Of a stretch of DNA of 39,844 bases, positions 1-8,581 are shown piece by piece. The stretch's first letter is position 1, and every line of letters begins with the position of its first letter. The stretch spans positions 1 through 39,844 of the forward strand of contig JAFGJS010000081.1 in the NCBI GenBank assembly GCA_016928995.1, in the 5' to 3' direction. The position numbers were made by a program, and so were the translations under genes. The DNA is from Candidatus Sumerlaeota bacterium. Lineage in GTDB: Bacteria > Sumerlaeota > Sumerlaeia > JAFGJS01. Below the pieces are notes generated by a model, which saw nothing but the letters and a program-made list of their open reading frames with translations, ran no database searches and had not been told where the DNA came from.

Positions 1-242
1 CGCCCACGCAAAATGTACTTATTCTTCATTGCCATGACTAAAGTTAGATCAACTTCAACGACCCTTGTCTAGTCAAGACCCTAACTGTTTATCAGCTGCC
101 GAGAAGCGAAATCAAATTATTTATTTTTAATGGCGTCGCTGGAGGCGCCAATTAAGATTGTATTCAGGATAAGGAGTTTTTTGCTGTTGCAAACCCCGAT
201 CCGCAGCGCCACAATCCCACAATGCCAAAGCGAGGAACTGCC

Positions 243-1160
243 ATGAATCAGCGCAAACTGGAAAACCTGTCCCTGGAAGACTTGATCCCGCGCGCCGAGT
301 TTCTGATCGAGGCGCTGCCATACATCCAGCAATTCCGCGGCCAGACTATCGTGGTGAAATACGGCGGCAGCGCCCAGCTGGACGAGGAACTGCGCAAGAA
401 CACGATCAAGGATATCGTGCTGATGGAGCTCGTCGGCATGCGTGTCGTCGTGGTCCATGGCGGCGGTCCTGAAGTCAGCAACATGATGAAAAAGCAGGGG
501 CTGGAGCCGCGTTTCGAGGACGGTCTGCGCGTGACCGACAAAGACACCCTCTCCATCACGGAAATGGTGCTCAGCGGCAAGCTGAGCCGGGAAATCGTGA
601 ATATGATCAACATGGTCGGCGGGGCCAAGGCCGTCGGTTTGACCGGCAAAGACGGCGGCATGGTCACTGCGCATAAATTTCAGAACCTGACTCGCGACGG
701 CAAGAAAGGCCCTGATATCGGCTTTGTCGGCGAAGTCGAGCATGTCAACCCATCGATCCTGCACACGCTGATCAACGAAGGCTATATTCCGATAATTTCG
801 CCCATCGCGCCGGATGTGAACGGCCAGACCTTCAACATCAACGGCGATCCCTTTGCGGCGTCGATCGCGCGCGCCCTTGGCGCGGTCAAGTTCGTCCTGC
901 TCACCGATGTCAATGGCATCATGACGGATCCAGACGATCCGAAATCGCTGATTCAATCATTAACGCAATCGGAAGCCGAGGAGCTGATTCGGCAAGGCGT
1001 GATCAGCGGCGGCATGATTCCGAAGGTGATGGCTTGCATTGACGCGTTGGAAGGGGGCGTGCAGCGCACGCATATCCTTGACGGCCGTTTGCCGCATAGC
1101 CTGCTGCTGGAGATTTTCACCCACGAAGGCATCGGCACGATGCTCTTGCCGAATCATTAA
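243..1160 (+). CDS. argB: Acetylglutamate kinase (NAGK)
   Basis: Phosphorylates N-acetyl-L-glutamate with ATP, the second step of arginine synthesis, in the cytoplasm. The 305-residue protein is full length for the family. Visible motifs are VVKYGGSA at residues 37-44 (phosphate binding), HGGGP at 72-76, GLRVTD at 94-99, NINGD at 198-202, TDVNGI at 221-226 and GGMIPK at 256-261. The N-terminal helix of about 30 residues before VVKYGG is characteristic of the arginine-inhibited hexameric type, so feedback control by arginine is likely (inference). An in-frame ATG lies at 222, but GAGGA at 232-236 sits 6 nt before the ATG at 243, which I chose. No other arginine gene is adjacent. The 242 bases upstream show no promoter I can defend. 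A strong terminator follows 40 bp after the stop. Confidence 0.96.
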   Translation: MNQRKLENLSLEDLIPRAEFLIEALPYIQQFRGQTIVVKYGGSAQLDEELRKNTIKDIVLMELVGMRVVVVHGGGPEVSNMMKKQGLEPRFEDGLRVTDKDTLSITEMVLSGKLSREIVNMINMVGGAKAVGLTGKDGGMVTAHKFQNLTRDGKKGPDIGFVGEVEHVNPSILHTLINEGYIPIISPIAPDVNGQTFNINGDPFAASIARALGAVKFVLLTDVNGIMTDPDDPKSLIQSLTQSEAEELIRQGVISGGMIPKVMACIDALEGGVQRTHILDGRLPHSLLLEIFTHEGIGTMLLPNH

Positions 1161-1199
1161 CTGGAACTATACGGCGATACATGAAGAAATTGATCGAGA

Positions 1200-1241
1200 A
1201 CCGCCTTGGAGACAATTGTCATCAAGGCGGTGATTTTTTTT
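1200..1241 (+). terminator. Rho-independent terminator of argB
   Basis: A 9-bp stem ACCGCCTTG / CAAGGCGGT (1200-1208 with 1223-1231) is followed by a run of eight T (1234-1241). The loop contains the perfect palindrome GACAATTGTC, which can extend the hairpin. Confidence 0.85.
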
Positions 1242-1368
1242 CGCGCAAGGATTTCAGCGGCAGCTCGCGGAACTCGCTCTTCGTCATCGAATCTCGCGGT
1301 TGGTATGCATTATTTTTTTCCGCATTTCTCACCACTTAACACATTTTTGGCTGTGAGAAATTGTGTCG

Positions 1369-1456
1369 CTTGCTCGTGCTCTTGCTCGTGCTCTTGCTCT
1401 TCTTGCCCAACCATACACTGTGTTTTAACGAGAGCACGAGCAAGAGCACGAGCAAG
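1369..1456. repeat. Hexamer-built long inverted repeat (GCTCGT/GCTCTT units)
   Basis: The arms 1369-1393 and 1432-1456 are perfect 25-bp inverted copies built from alternating GCTCGT and GCTCTT hexamers, around a 38-nt loop. The element lies in the 329-bp gap (1242-1570) between the converging argB and histidine kinase genes, and nothing else is recognisable in that gap. It can form a cruciform in DNA or a strong hairpin in either transcript. A degenerate relative built from the same hexamer lies at 10255-10325. It has no T-tract of its own. Confidence 0.8.
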
Positions 1457-1570
1457 AATGTCGGTCTCAAGCACGATACAATGACAATTAATTCACCGTG
1501 GTGAGACGACCGGGCTAGAAATATGTCACAATGCGCACAAAAGCTGTGACATGTCATCGTCATGGGGTTG

Positions 1571-2755
1571 CTAATTCTCTTCCAATAGCTTCACTGGTTT
1601 GGTGATGAGCGGCAGGCTGATGGTGAAAATCGTGCCGCGGCCGATTTCGCTGTCCACGTGAATGTTTCCGTGATGTTCATCCACGATGCGATAGACATTC
1701 ATCAGCCCCAGGCCGGTTCCTCCGAATTTCGTCGTGTAATATGGCTCGAAGATCAATCCCAGATTTTCGCGCGCGATGCCGCTGCCGGTGTCTTCCACTT
1801 CGATATGCACGCCGCTGTCGTTGAACCAGGTGCGCACCGTGACGCTTCCGCCGAGTTTGGGATCGATGGATTCGCCTGCGTTTTTGATCACATTAAAGAT
1901 CGCCCGTTTCAACTGCTCGATGTCCACCGGGATGCGAGGCAATTCGGGATCCAGTTCGCTTTTTAGTTCCGTCATGGCCGCTTCGAATTCGGGGCGCAGC
2001 GTCTCCATGGTCTGCCGGATCAGGTCGTTGATCGAAGCGAGCTCCATCACAGGCCGGGTCGGCCGGACGGCGCTGAGGAAGCGCTCAATGATTTTATCGA
2101 GCCGTTTGATCTCTTCTTCCACCACGTCGACTGATTTCTCCAGTCTCGGCACGTCGATTTTATTCGCCTCGCCCTTTGCGTTGTTCAGCATCGCCTTGAG
2201 CATCTGCACATGGATATGCAGCGCATTCAGCGGATTGCGAATGTCATGCGCCACGCCGGCGGTCAATGCGGAGAGCGAAGAGAGTTTTTCGATTTGCTTG
2301 CGCTGCGCTTCCTCGCGGCGGATGTCGGAAATATCGCGCAGAATCATCAGCAGCGAGACCAGCCGCCGGCTGCGATCATCCAGAATCGGATAGACAGAGA
2401 TGGAACAGATCGCCGGTTCAGGCTCTTCCAGGATCACTTCGCCTGTTGTGGTCTTGCTGGGATCAAATTCTTTCCTGGCCAGAAATTCGAAGAGTTCCCC
2501 TTTCGCCACGGACAGCAGCGATTTCCCCTCAAGCGGCCGGCGTGAATGCGGCGTGAGCATTTCATGAGCGCGAGGATTCAGGTAAACAAGCGTCAGCTGA
2601 GGATCAGTGACCAGGATTCCTTCGGCCATGTTCGCCAGCACGATCTCGAAAAAATGCTTTTGCTGCACAAGCCGCCGCAGCACGCGTTCGATTTCCGGTG
2701 AATCGACCTTGTTGAGATTGCTGACGAGTTTTTCGACGAATTCCCGCGTGGGCAT
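1571..2755 (-). CDS. Soluble PAS-domain sensor histidine kinase, NtrB-like
   Basis: A 394-residue two-component kinase that autophosphorylates on histidine and passes the phosphate to a response regulator. No signal peptide or membrane segment is visible, so it should sense a cytoplasmic signal. Order of domains: short coiled N-terminus, PAS fold about 30-145, HisKA dimerisation domain with H box AGVAHDIRNPLNALH (phospho-acceptor His170), then HATPase_c with N box around Asn292, G1 motif DTGSGI at 322-327 and G2 motif GGTGLGL at 345-351. This is the NtrB/AtoS class of sequence. GGAGGAG lies 5-7 nt before the ATG. No response regulator is adjacent; the nearest is at 15043, so it is probably an orphan. 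The ligand is unknown. Confidence 0.92.
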   Translation of the reverse strand: MPTREFVEKLVSNLNKVDSPEIERVLRRLVQQKHFFEIVLANMAEGILVTDPQLTLVYLNPRAHEMLTPHSRRPLEGKSLLSVAKGELFEFLARKEFDPSKTTTGEVILEEPEPAICSISVYPILDDRSRRLVSLLMILRDISDIRREEAQRKQIEKLSSLSALTAGVAHDIRNPLNALHIHVQMLKAMLNNAKGEANKIDVPRLEKSVDVVEEEIKRLDKIIERFLSAVRPTRPVMELASINDLIRQTMETLRPEFEAAMTELKSELDPELPRIPVDIEQLKRAIFNVIKNAGESIDPKLGGSVTVRTWFNDSGVHIEVEDTGSGIARENLGLIFEPYYTTKFGGTGLGLMNVYRIVDEHHGNIHVDSEIGRGTIFTISLPLITKPVKLLEEN

Positions 2756-3027
2756 CTTGCTCCTCCGCTTCGCCCAATTTCGATGATAATGGATATTGAT
2801 CTATATCGATGCTTCAAGCATTATTGTAAATCTCCTGCCGCGCAGGACAAGGAAAAAGCGAAAGCCGCGGTACAGAGCTTGCCCGGAACGGTCCTCAGTG
2901 TTTTTTTCTTCATATTCATCGTGGATTGGATTGGGAAAAATCCAAAAATAGGGTCTGTGGTCATTGTAACGTGAGATATCGCAGGGATTTACGTTTTCGA
3001 AAAAAAACGGAAAAAAATTTCATGATT

Positions 3028-3061
3028 TTGCGGGGAAAGTATTCCTTATATATAAAGAGCA
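3028..3061 (+). promoter_or_regulatory. Candidate promoter of the ECF sigma gene, possibly leaderless
   Basis: The 306-bp gap 2756-3061 between the divergent kinase and sigma genes ends in TATATA (3049-3054), seven bases before the ATG at 3062, with a poor -35 candidate TTGCGG at 3028-3033. If this is the -10 box, the transcript would begin at or next to the start codon. Only a weak AGAG lies before the ATG. The rest of the gap is AT-rich and holds a small palindrome (ATGCTT-CA-AGCAT) near 2810-2822. Confidence 0.3.
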
Positions 3062-4975
3062 ATGAAAGACGTTAACCGGCTGATGTCTGACATGCAACTC
3101 AGCGAGTGGGTTGGACTGGCGCAAAAAGGCGACCAGCAAGCCACGGATGAGATTTACCGGCGTTTCAAGGATATGGCGTTTTCATACGCCTATTCGATGC
3201 TTGGCGACATGGAGTTGGCGGAGGATGCGCGGCAAGAGGCTTTTTTACAGGCCTACTGCGATTTAGTGCAACTCAAAGACCCAGAGGCTTTCCCGCTATG
3301 GTTCAAGCAGATCGTGCGATCCAAATCATTGGCGTTGCGGCGCGGCAGACAGGCGATCCTGATTCCGTTGGAAGACGTTCCGGAACTCGAAGCGACCGGA
3401 GAGGCGGTCGCGGAACGGTTGGATCGCAAACGACGGGAGCAACTGGTGAACCGCTCCATCGGGCAATTGCCCCGTGCCGAACGCGAAGTCGTGCGGTTGT
3501 TTTATCTCGAAGGCTGCTCGATGAAAGCGGTGGAACAGCGGACGGGATTGGCGGTGAAAACGGTGCAGAGCCGTCTGCATTCCGCGCGCGTGCGCCTCAA
3601 AGACAAAGTGATGGGGCATGTCAAGGGCATCGTTTGGCAGGAACGCCTGGCCGGAAGGAGTGAAGCTTTGATCTCCGCAAGCCGCGAAGCAATTAAGCAG
3701 TTCGAGGAGGAGATTCGCGAGGTGGGGATGCCGTCCGATGCGAAACAGGCTCGGGCATGCGATCTGATTTGCGCCAAGGGCCGCTTGTTGCGCTTTATGG
3801 GCGAGCATACCGCGGCGCTCGAGGCGTTCCATGCCGGGATGGAATATCCCGTGCTGAAACGCAGGCCGGAATTGCGCGCGCGGTTCATCGTGGAACTCGG
3901 TCTGACGCTGATGCAGACCGCGGAATACGCCCGGGCGGTCGAGCGTTTCGCCGAAGGGTTGGCGCTGCTCAAGAAATTGAAGGCGAATGACACGGAATTG
4001 CTCCGGGGATTCGCGCTGGGAGGGATGGGCTTCTGCGCATGGCATCGCGGTGAATTGGAACGGTCGCGGAGATATTACAGCGAGATGCAGGCGATCGGCC
4101 GCAAACGGAAGGCGCCGGAGCTCTGCGCGGAATCGATGAACAACCTGGCCGCATTGGAGTGGCGCGCGGGAAAACTGGCCGAGGCCATCCGGCATTTCCG
4201 GACATGTCTGCGCGAATGGACGAAACTGGGCAATCGTTTTGGCGCGGCGATGGCGCGGATGAACCTGGGTATCATCGAGGAAAACCAGGGGCGATTGGAG
4301 CCGGCGCGCAAGAGCTATCTGGAGGCGTTGAGTCTTTCGCGTGAACTGGGCTTTCTCCAGTTGCAGGCGCTATCGCTGGTCAATCTATCGAGTTTGGCGC
4401 TGAACGAAGCGCGGTTTGACGCTGCGCGCGAACGGGCGCTGGAGTCTTTGGATTTGATGCGTAAACTGGGGGGCGCGGGAGAATCGGCGGCGCTGGAGAA
4501 TCTCGCCGCTGCCGAACTAGGACTCGGAAATCTCGAAGTGGCGCATAAACAGCTGGAACAAGCGCGTAAAATCGCGGCGCAGGAGCAGGATCCATCCCGT
4601 CAGCTCTCGTTGGATTTATTGGAGCTTGAACTGCGGTTGACGGAAGCCGCGGGTCGCTGGGTTGGGCCGCGCTCTTCTGCTAAGCGATCTCCCAAAGCCG
4701 GGGGAGAAGATTGGCCAGAGGAGCGTCTGGCCCATGCATTGATTCGGGAATTGCTTTCCAGGATGGCTGCGGCGGAAAAACAGGCGCGCCAGCTGCATTG
4801 CGATCAGGAACTGCCGCGCATCTTACGGCTCCGGGCGATGACGAAGGGCGCCGGAGGCCTGTATGCCGCGGCGCGGAAAACGCTCAAACGCGCGATCAAT
4901 CGGGCCGATGAGCAAAACAACCGAATTGAAAACGAACGGCTCAAGTTATTCCAGGCATGGTTGGAGTTGAAATGA
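3062..4975 (+). CDS. ECF-type sigma factor with C-terminal TPR domain
   Basis: A 637-residue protein whose first 190 residues are an ECF sigma-70 factor: region 2 about 25-93 (helices around FKDMAFSYAYSMLGDMELAE, then a QEAF motif) and region 4 about 123-182 with a helix-turn-helix around EGCSMKAVEQRTGLAVKTVQ. The remaining 440 residues are alpha-helical repeats with TPR spacing, for instance AEYARAVERFAEGLALLKKL and GKLAEAIRHFRTCLREWTKL. ECF factors normally end after about 200 residues and are held by an anti-sigma factor; none is encoded nearby, so the TPR tail probably does the regulating or binds a partner (inference). It precedes three secreted-protein genes on the same strand, but a separate promoter lies between, so control of them is only a possibility. 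ATGs at 3083 and 3092 are alternative starts; none has a good ribosome binding site. Confidence 0.88.
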   Translation: MKDVNRLMSDMQLSEWVGLAQKGDQQATDEIYRRFKDMAFSYAYSMLGDMELAEDARQEAFLQAYCDLVQLKDPEAFPLWFKQIVRSKSLALRRGRQAILIPLEDVPELEATGEAVAERLDRKRREQLVNRSIGQLPRAEREVVRLFYLEGCSMKAVEQRTGLAVKTVQSRLHSARVRLKDKVMGHVKGIVWQERLAGRSEALISASREAIKQFEEEIREVGMPSDAKQARACDLICAKGRLLRFMGEHTAALEAFHAGMEYPVLKRRPELRARFIVELGLTLMQTAEYARAVERFAEGLALLKKLKANDTELLRGFALGGMGFCAWHRGELERSRRYYSEMQAIGRKRKAPELCAESMNNLAALEWRAGKLAEAIRHFRTCLREWTKLGNRFGAAMARMNLGIIEENQGRLEPARKSYLEALSLSRELGFLQLQALSLVNLSSLALNEARFDAARERALESLDLMRKLGGAGESAALENLAAAELGLGNLEVAHKQLEQARKIAAQEQDPSRQLSLDLLELELRLTEAAGRWVGPRSSAKRSPKAGGEDWPEERLAHALIRELLSRMAAAEKQARQLHCDQELPRILRLRAMTKGAGGLYAAARKTLKRAINRADEQNNRIENERLKLFQAWLELK

Positions 4976-4999
4976 GGAGCGAACGCCGTTAATTGTCTA

Positions 5000-5028
5000 T
5001 TGATATTTATTATAAGTTCGGTTGTAAT
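5000..5028 (+). promoter_or_regulatory. Sigma-70-like promoter before the secreted-protein genes
   Basis: TTGATA (5000-5005), a 17-bp spacer and TGTAAT (5023-5028); each box matches the consensus at five of six positions. Predicted start of transcription is near 5035, about 40 nt before the gene at 5076. Confidence 0.5.
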
Positions 5029-5075
5029 GCTTTTATGATATATATCGGTCAGCATATAGAGGAGTTGGATGAAAA

Positions 5076-5660
5076 ATGCAGAGATTACTTTTTTCAGCAA
5101 TCTGCCTGACACTTGGATGCATCAGCGACGTTTACTGCCAGGAAACCACAGACACGTACACCCTGGACTATTCGCAATTCGTCATCGGCGGATCGGTCGG
5201 CGAGAGCACGGATTATGGCGTTGTGGACACGCTCCGGGTCGCCAGCGACGACGCCGAGACGCAAGTGGGGGGATCGTATTTGGTGGAAAACGTGATCGAT
5301 AATGATGATCGCGTGAACATCCCGATCCTCAGCGCTCAGGGCACCAAGGTGCGGCTTGAAATCCCGAGCGAATCACTGCCCAAGGGCGCCGTGGGATACC
5401 GGATTATGCGCGCGTATGTCTACCCCTACGGCGGATCGTTTACAGCGCGCGAATTGGTCGTGGGAACGTACTGCTACATCCATGACGGGCTGTTGACGGG
5501 AGGCGTTTATTACGACTACGTGGAGCCTAACCAATACTATGCGTATTTGATCGAAGTGGAACTTTCGGACGGCACGCGTGTGATTCTGACCGCGCCGATG
5601 TTCGTACAGTCCGGCGAGAGCATCAACACCCACGTGCCGGCATGGGATTTGTACCAGTGA
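5076..5660 (+). CDS. Secreted protein with GG-Y motif module, unknown function
   Basis: A 194-residue exported protein that I do not recognise by name. Residues 1-21 form a signal peptide (hydrophobic LLFSAICLTLG core). Residues 28-72 carry a module of the pattern Y-x-L ... GG ... S-x-x-Y-x-v-x-D-x-L-R-V ... GGSYLV that recurs, more diverged, in the next gene (residues 50-98). The remainder is predicted beta-rich with many Tyr and Val and reads like a fibronectin-type or beta-sandwich fold. The last residues are PAWDLYQ, close to PLWREYR at the end of the next protein. AGAGGAG at 5058-5064 could serve either the ATG at 5076 or the out-of-frame ATG at 5069; only the 5076 frame gives a signal peptide. 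The next gene follows 54 bp later on the same strand. Confidence 0.75.
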   Translation: MQRLLFSAICLTLGCISDVYCQETTDTYTLDYSQFVIGGSVGESTDYGVVDTLRVASDDAETQVGGSYLVENVIDNDDRVNIPILSAQGTKVRLEIPSESLPKGAVGYRIMRAYVYPYGGSFTARELVVGTYCYIHDGLLTGGVYYDYVEPNQYYAYLIEVELSDGTRVILTAPMFVQSGESINTHVPAWDLYQ

Positions 5661-5714
5661 ACAAAGTAAAATCGAGCGGGAAGCAATTCATTCATAGAGG
5701 AGGAGGGATCGAAG

Positions 5715-6068
5715 ATGAAACTCAAACGAAGACAAAGGGCGTATGTTGCTTCGGCAAATCCGAGGGTTTTTGTGACCATGATTGCGTTGGCAGTGGGAAC
5801 TTTGATGCTGCTGAGTGCGACTCGACAAGCGCATGCCGTGGGGCCGTTGCGATCCACGGGTTATGATCTGACGTTTGTCCGGCTCAATCAGGGCGGCGAG
5901 GCGGATTCGCAAAGCACCGGCGGCGCTTATGCCATCACGGATCAAGTGCGAGTGACTGGGACGGAAGCTTCGCCGCAGAGCAGCGAGCGTTACACCGTCA
6001 GCGAAGATTTCGATAGTGCGCCTGCCGAAGAAAGCGCGAATTTGCCCCTCTGGCGCGAATACCGGTGA
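5715..6068 (+). CDS. Small secreted protein paralogous to the preceding gene
   Basis: A 117-residue exported protein. Basic N-terminus (KLKRRQR), hydrophobic segment 18-35 and an AHA cleavage site near residue 41 make a clear signal peptide. The mature part is only about 75 residues and consists of one copy of the module seen in the gene before: YDLTFVRLNQGGEADSQSTG, then AYAITDQVRV and ERYTVSEDF. It resembles the GGG-S-GG-x-Y-x-L repeat modules of large extracellular proteins in planctomycete-type bacteria, from general knowledge. It ends in PLWREYR. A strong AGGAGGAGGG lies before the ATG. Function unknown; a surface or matrix role is inference. Confidence 0.75.
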   Translation: MKLKRRQRAYVASANPRVFVTMIALAVGTLMLLSATRQAHAVGPLRSTGYDLTFVRLNQGGEADSQSTGGAYAITDQVRVTGTEASPQSSERYTVSEDFDSAPAEESANLPLWREYR

Positions 6069-6218
6069 GCGGCGTTTCATGGCTGATGCATCGGATTGAA
6101 GAGCGGAAATTGCATTCATGATTTTACAGCGTCATGCTTTTTTGTGCAGAAGGTAAAAAACAAACCGGCTTTCGGGACATATTGGTTCCGGTTCTTAATC
6201 ACAGGGAGAACGAGGAGA

Positions 6219-7502
6219 ATGGACGCAAGCATCAAACGGAACGCGAAGGCGCTGTTTTTCATCACGTGGGCGGCGCTGATTCTGCTGCTGGCGAATTTCG
6301 CCCAGGCCAGTCAGCAGGTGGAGTTCAACTACAACGGCCGCGTGAAGCATAACGGCGCCCCGTTCGACGGTACGGGTTATTTCAAGTTCGCGCTGGTCAG
6401 CCAGAACGGTCAGATCTCCTATTGGTCCAACGACAGCACCAGCGCCGCGGGCAGCGAGCCATCGGGCTACATCACATCGGAAGTGATCGATGGCTTTTTC
6501 AACGTGGCGATCGGCGACACGCTGATCGGGATGGATCCGCTAGTCCCGACTGTGTTCAATGAAGACGAGCGTATCTATCTGCGCGTGTGGTTTTGCCATG
6601 ACCTTGGCTCCAGTTTCCAACGGCTCAATCCCGACCGCCGTGTGGTGAATCCGGCGTTGCTCGGACAGCAAACCTTTGATGAGGACATCACGCTCTACGT
6701 AGACGCCGATAACGGCGACGACGCCAACAACGGACTGACGACCGACACGGCCAAGCAGACGATCCAGGCGGCATGGGATGTGATACCTCCGTTGGTGCGA
6801 AAGTCGATAACGATTCAAGTCCTTCCCGGCGTCTATCGTGAGATGTTAACGTTGACTGGCAAGACGGTTGTCGGAGGAAATACAATCTCAATCATTGGCG
6901 ACTCGTCTGATCCCACGTCTGTCGTGATATCCGGCGCCGATGAAGGAGCTCCGGGCATGCCCGTGCGAACTTATGGATTTACCATCCTGCAACAACGATC
7001 TGTGATGATACAGGGCTGCCAAGTTGCATACTGCAATACTGCAGGGATCATGGTTCAAGATCAAAGCCAGATTGAAATTCACGATGTTATTGCTTTCCAA
7101 TGCATGCAAGGAGTGAATTCGGGATCGTCGAAAATCACGATAGTCAATTTTGAAATGACTGAGGGATTGACTGGCGCCACAGTCACAAGAGGTGTCAGGT
7201 CCAATGCATATAGTATAATTAACATATATGACAGCTGTTTCGCAAATCTGGGCGAAGGTATGAATTTTAGTAATACTCATTCGAATATTTTTAGCACTGA
7301 AATTGATAATTGCGGAGAGGGCGTCGTCAGCGGATTTAGTTTTGTTCGTTTTCGTCCCGATCAAAATACGATTTCCAATTGCACCCTTGGGATGAGTATT
7401 TTACAGGCCAGCTCAGTGATGGCGTTATCGTCATCGCTTACGCTGACAGGCAACACTACGAATACATACAAAGATTCCAATGTCAGCACAGCTGGTTTTT
7501 AG
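6219..7502 (+). CDS. Secreted right-handed beta-helix surface protein
   Basis: A 427-residue exported protein. The ATG at 6219 is preceded by GGGAG at 6204-6208, and the reading frame from it opens with a signal peptide (KRNAKALFFITWAALILLLA, cleavage after FAQA), so I reject the longer frame from 6096. After it comes a module of about 130 residues (QVEFNYNGRVKHNGAPFDGT and on) of the kind that begins many tail-fibre-like surface proteins, and that also occurs at the start of the protein at 30441-32351. Then LYVDADNGDDANNGLT begins a parallel beta-helix of the pectate-lyase superfold, with repeated I-x-I-x-x-C rungs up to the C-terminus. No catalytic residues are identifiable; adhesion or polysaccharide binding is as likely as lyase activity. 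It ends 82 bp before a bidirectional terminator. Confidence 0.8.
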   Translation: MDASIKRNAKALFFITWAALILLLANFAQASQQVEFNYNGRVKHNGAPFDGTGYFKFALVSQNGQISYWSNDSTSAAGSEPSGYITSEVIDGFFNVAIGDTLIGMDPLVPTVFNEDERIYLRVWFCHDLGSSFQRLNPDRRVVNPALLGQQTFDEDITLYVDADNGDDANNGLTTDTAKQTIQAAWDVIPPLVRKSITIQVLPGVYREMLTLTGKTVVGGNTISIIGDSSDPTSVVISGADEGAPGMPVRTYGFTILQQRSVMIQGCQVAYCNTAGIMVQDQSQIEIHDVIAFQCMQGVNSGSSKITIVNFEMTEGLTGATVTRGVRSNAYSIINIYDSCFANLGEGMNFSNTHSNIFSTEIDNCGEGVVSGFSFVRFRPDQNTISNCTLGMSILQASSVMALSSSLTLTGNTTNTYKDSNVSTAGF

Positions 7503-7583
7503 CGTTGTCGTTTTTGATCGGCGATCGAGGAATCATTCATCCTGCCGCAAACGGCCTTTTGCATAAAACGTATGAAAATCAGA

Positions 7584-7620
7584 AAAGCCGTCAATCGTTC
7601 GTTCGGCGATTGACGGCTTT
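7584..7620. terminator. Bidirectional rho-independent terminator
   Basis: A perfect 14-bp stem, AAAGCCGTCAATCG (7584-7597) with CGATTGACGGCTTT (7607-7620), and a 9-nt loop. It ends in T on both strands and sits between the converging genes that end at 7502 and 7712. A second, weaker hairpin (7-bp arms at 7697-7703 and 7707-7713) overlaps the stop codon of the minus-strand gene and is followed by T on that strand. Confidence 0.85.
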
Positions 7621-7711
7621 AATATTAATGGTGGGAGATGCCAGAATCGGTTGCGTCATAAAAAAATCGACAATTCCAGACCGACTGTTTCTGCAAAAAT
7701 CCTGAAAGGAT

Positions 7712-8575
7712 TTAATAAAGGATCCACTGCGCGTCGGCGGAGGTTTCCGGGACGATGGGGATGTTGACGGTTAAGCTGAAACCTTCCTCGTCATAGCCGG
7801 TTGAACTGCTGCAGCGCAAGGTGATGCCATAGGGGCTGCTGGCCGCGCTGGCTGAGATCCAATCGATTTGTCCGGTCGTTGAATCAATCGTCATGCCAGT
7901 CGGGGACGATCCCTGGAATGACCAAGTGACGTCAAAGGTGCTCGCCTGACTGAGAGACGGCAGCAGCGAATAGGGCTTGCCTTGTTTGATTGTATGGTCA
8001 CTGATGTCGGTGATCATCGGCGGCAATGCCGCTTCGGTTCCGCTGTGCATTTCGTCCAGCAGCATGGATCCGGCGCTCCCGGCGTTGAATTCCATGTTTT
8101 CCAGGGCAGTGGTGCCGTAGGCGTTTCCCAAGCCGGACAAGATCTCGATGCCGTTGACGTACAGATCCCATGTGTTCGTGCTGAAGTCCTGGCGAATCGC
8201 AATGCGCGTCCAATCCGTCACCGCGATGCCGGTCGCGCTCCAGGCGCCCGATCCGGCGCCGTTGCCATCCAGGCAGGTGATGCCGCCGGTTGAATGAAAG
8301 AACAACAGGCAGGTGGCGCCGCTTGCCGCAGGCAGGTCTGGATAATCAGAACTGGCTGTCGGCAGGCATTGCAACTCGAACCAGACAACCTCCTCGCTGC
8401 TGCTGGTTGCATAGACCGCCTGACCGGAAGATGCGATTTCGACCGCCTGACTGCCCGACAGCACCGTGACGATCTGAATGTTGGCGGTATTGGTTGTCAG
8501 CCAGCCTTGCTGTCCATTCAAATCGCCCAGCACATAATCCGGCGATTCGAAACCCGTTGTAACGGGCCAGGCAGC
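7712..8575 (-). CDS. 5'-truncated secreted protein with LamG-like and Ig-like parts
   Basis: About 287 residues of plausible protein, reading leftwards. It begins with PVTTGFESPDYVLGDLNGQQ, a sequence that in related surface proteins follows directly after a signal peptide; it continues as a jelly-roll/LamG-like domain (VEIASSGQAVYATSS, FSTNTWDLYVNGIEIL) and a putative Ig domain of the He_PIG type (GKPYSLLPSL, GMTIDSTTGQIDW). It ends QWILY. No start codon or signal peptide exists: upstream of about 8575 the frame continues only as the antisense of the gene at 8582-10150. Both genes therefore lack their 5' ends at the same place. The longer open frame to 8806 is an antisense artefact. Probably a pseudogene or an assembly or rearrangement product. 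Confidence 0.7.
   Translation of the reverse strand, partial: AAWPVTTGFESPDYVLGDLNGQQGWLTTNTANIQIVTVLSGSQAVEIASSGQAVYATSSSEEVVWFELQCLPTASSDYPDLPAASGATCLLFFHSTGGITCLDGNGAGSGAWSATGIAVTDWTRIAIRQDFSTNTWDLYVNGIEILSGLGNAYGTTALENMEFNAGSAGSMLLDEMHSGTEAALPPMITDISDHTIKQGKPYSLLPSLSQASTFDVTWSFQGSSPTGMTIDSTTGQIDWISASAASSPYGITLRCSSSTGYDEEGFSLTVNIPIVPETSADAQWILY
8553..8566. repeat. Palindrome at a head-to-head gene junction
   Basis: CCCGTT-GT-AACGGG, two 6-bp arms around 2 nt. It lies at the point where two oppositely oriented, 5'-truncated surface-protein genes meet, so it may mark a rearrangement or inversion breakpoint. Confidence 0.5.
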
Positions 8576-8581
8576 GGGAGT

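Noticed and set aside
117-956. Long minus-strand open frame across argB
   Set aside because: It is the antisense of a clear acetylglutamate kinase gene, has no family resemblance, and exists because of codon bias in argB.
3326-4195. Minus-strand open frame of 289 codons inside the sigma-TPR gene
   Set aside because: His-, Gln- and Arg-rich composition typical of a shadow frame; the plus-strand product is a recognisable sigma factor.
7379-7705. Plus-strand open frame of 108 codons after the beta-helix gene
   Set aside because: It overlaps the beta-helix gene in another frame and runs through the bidirectional terminator.
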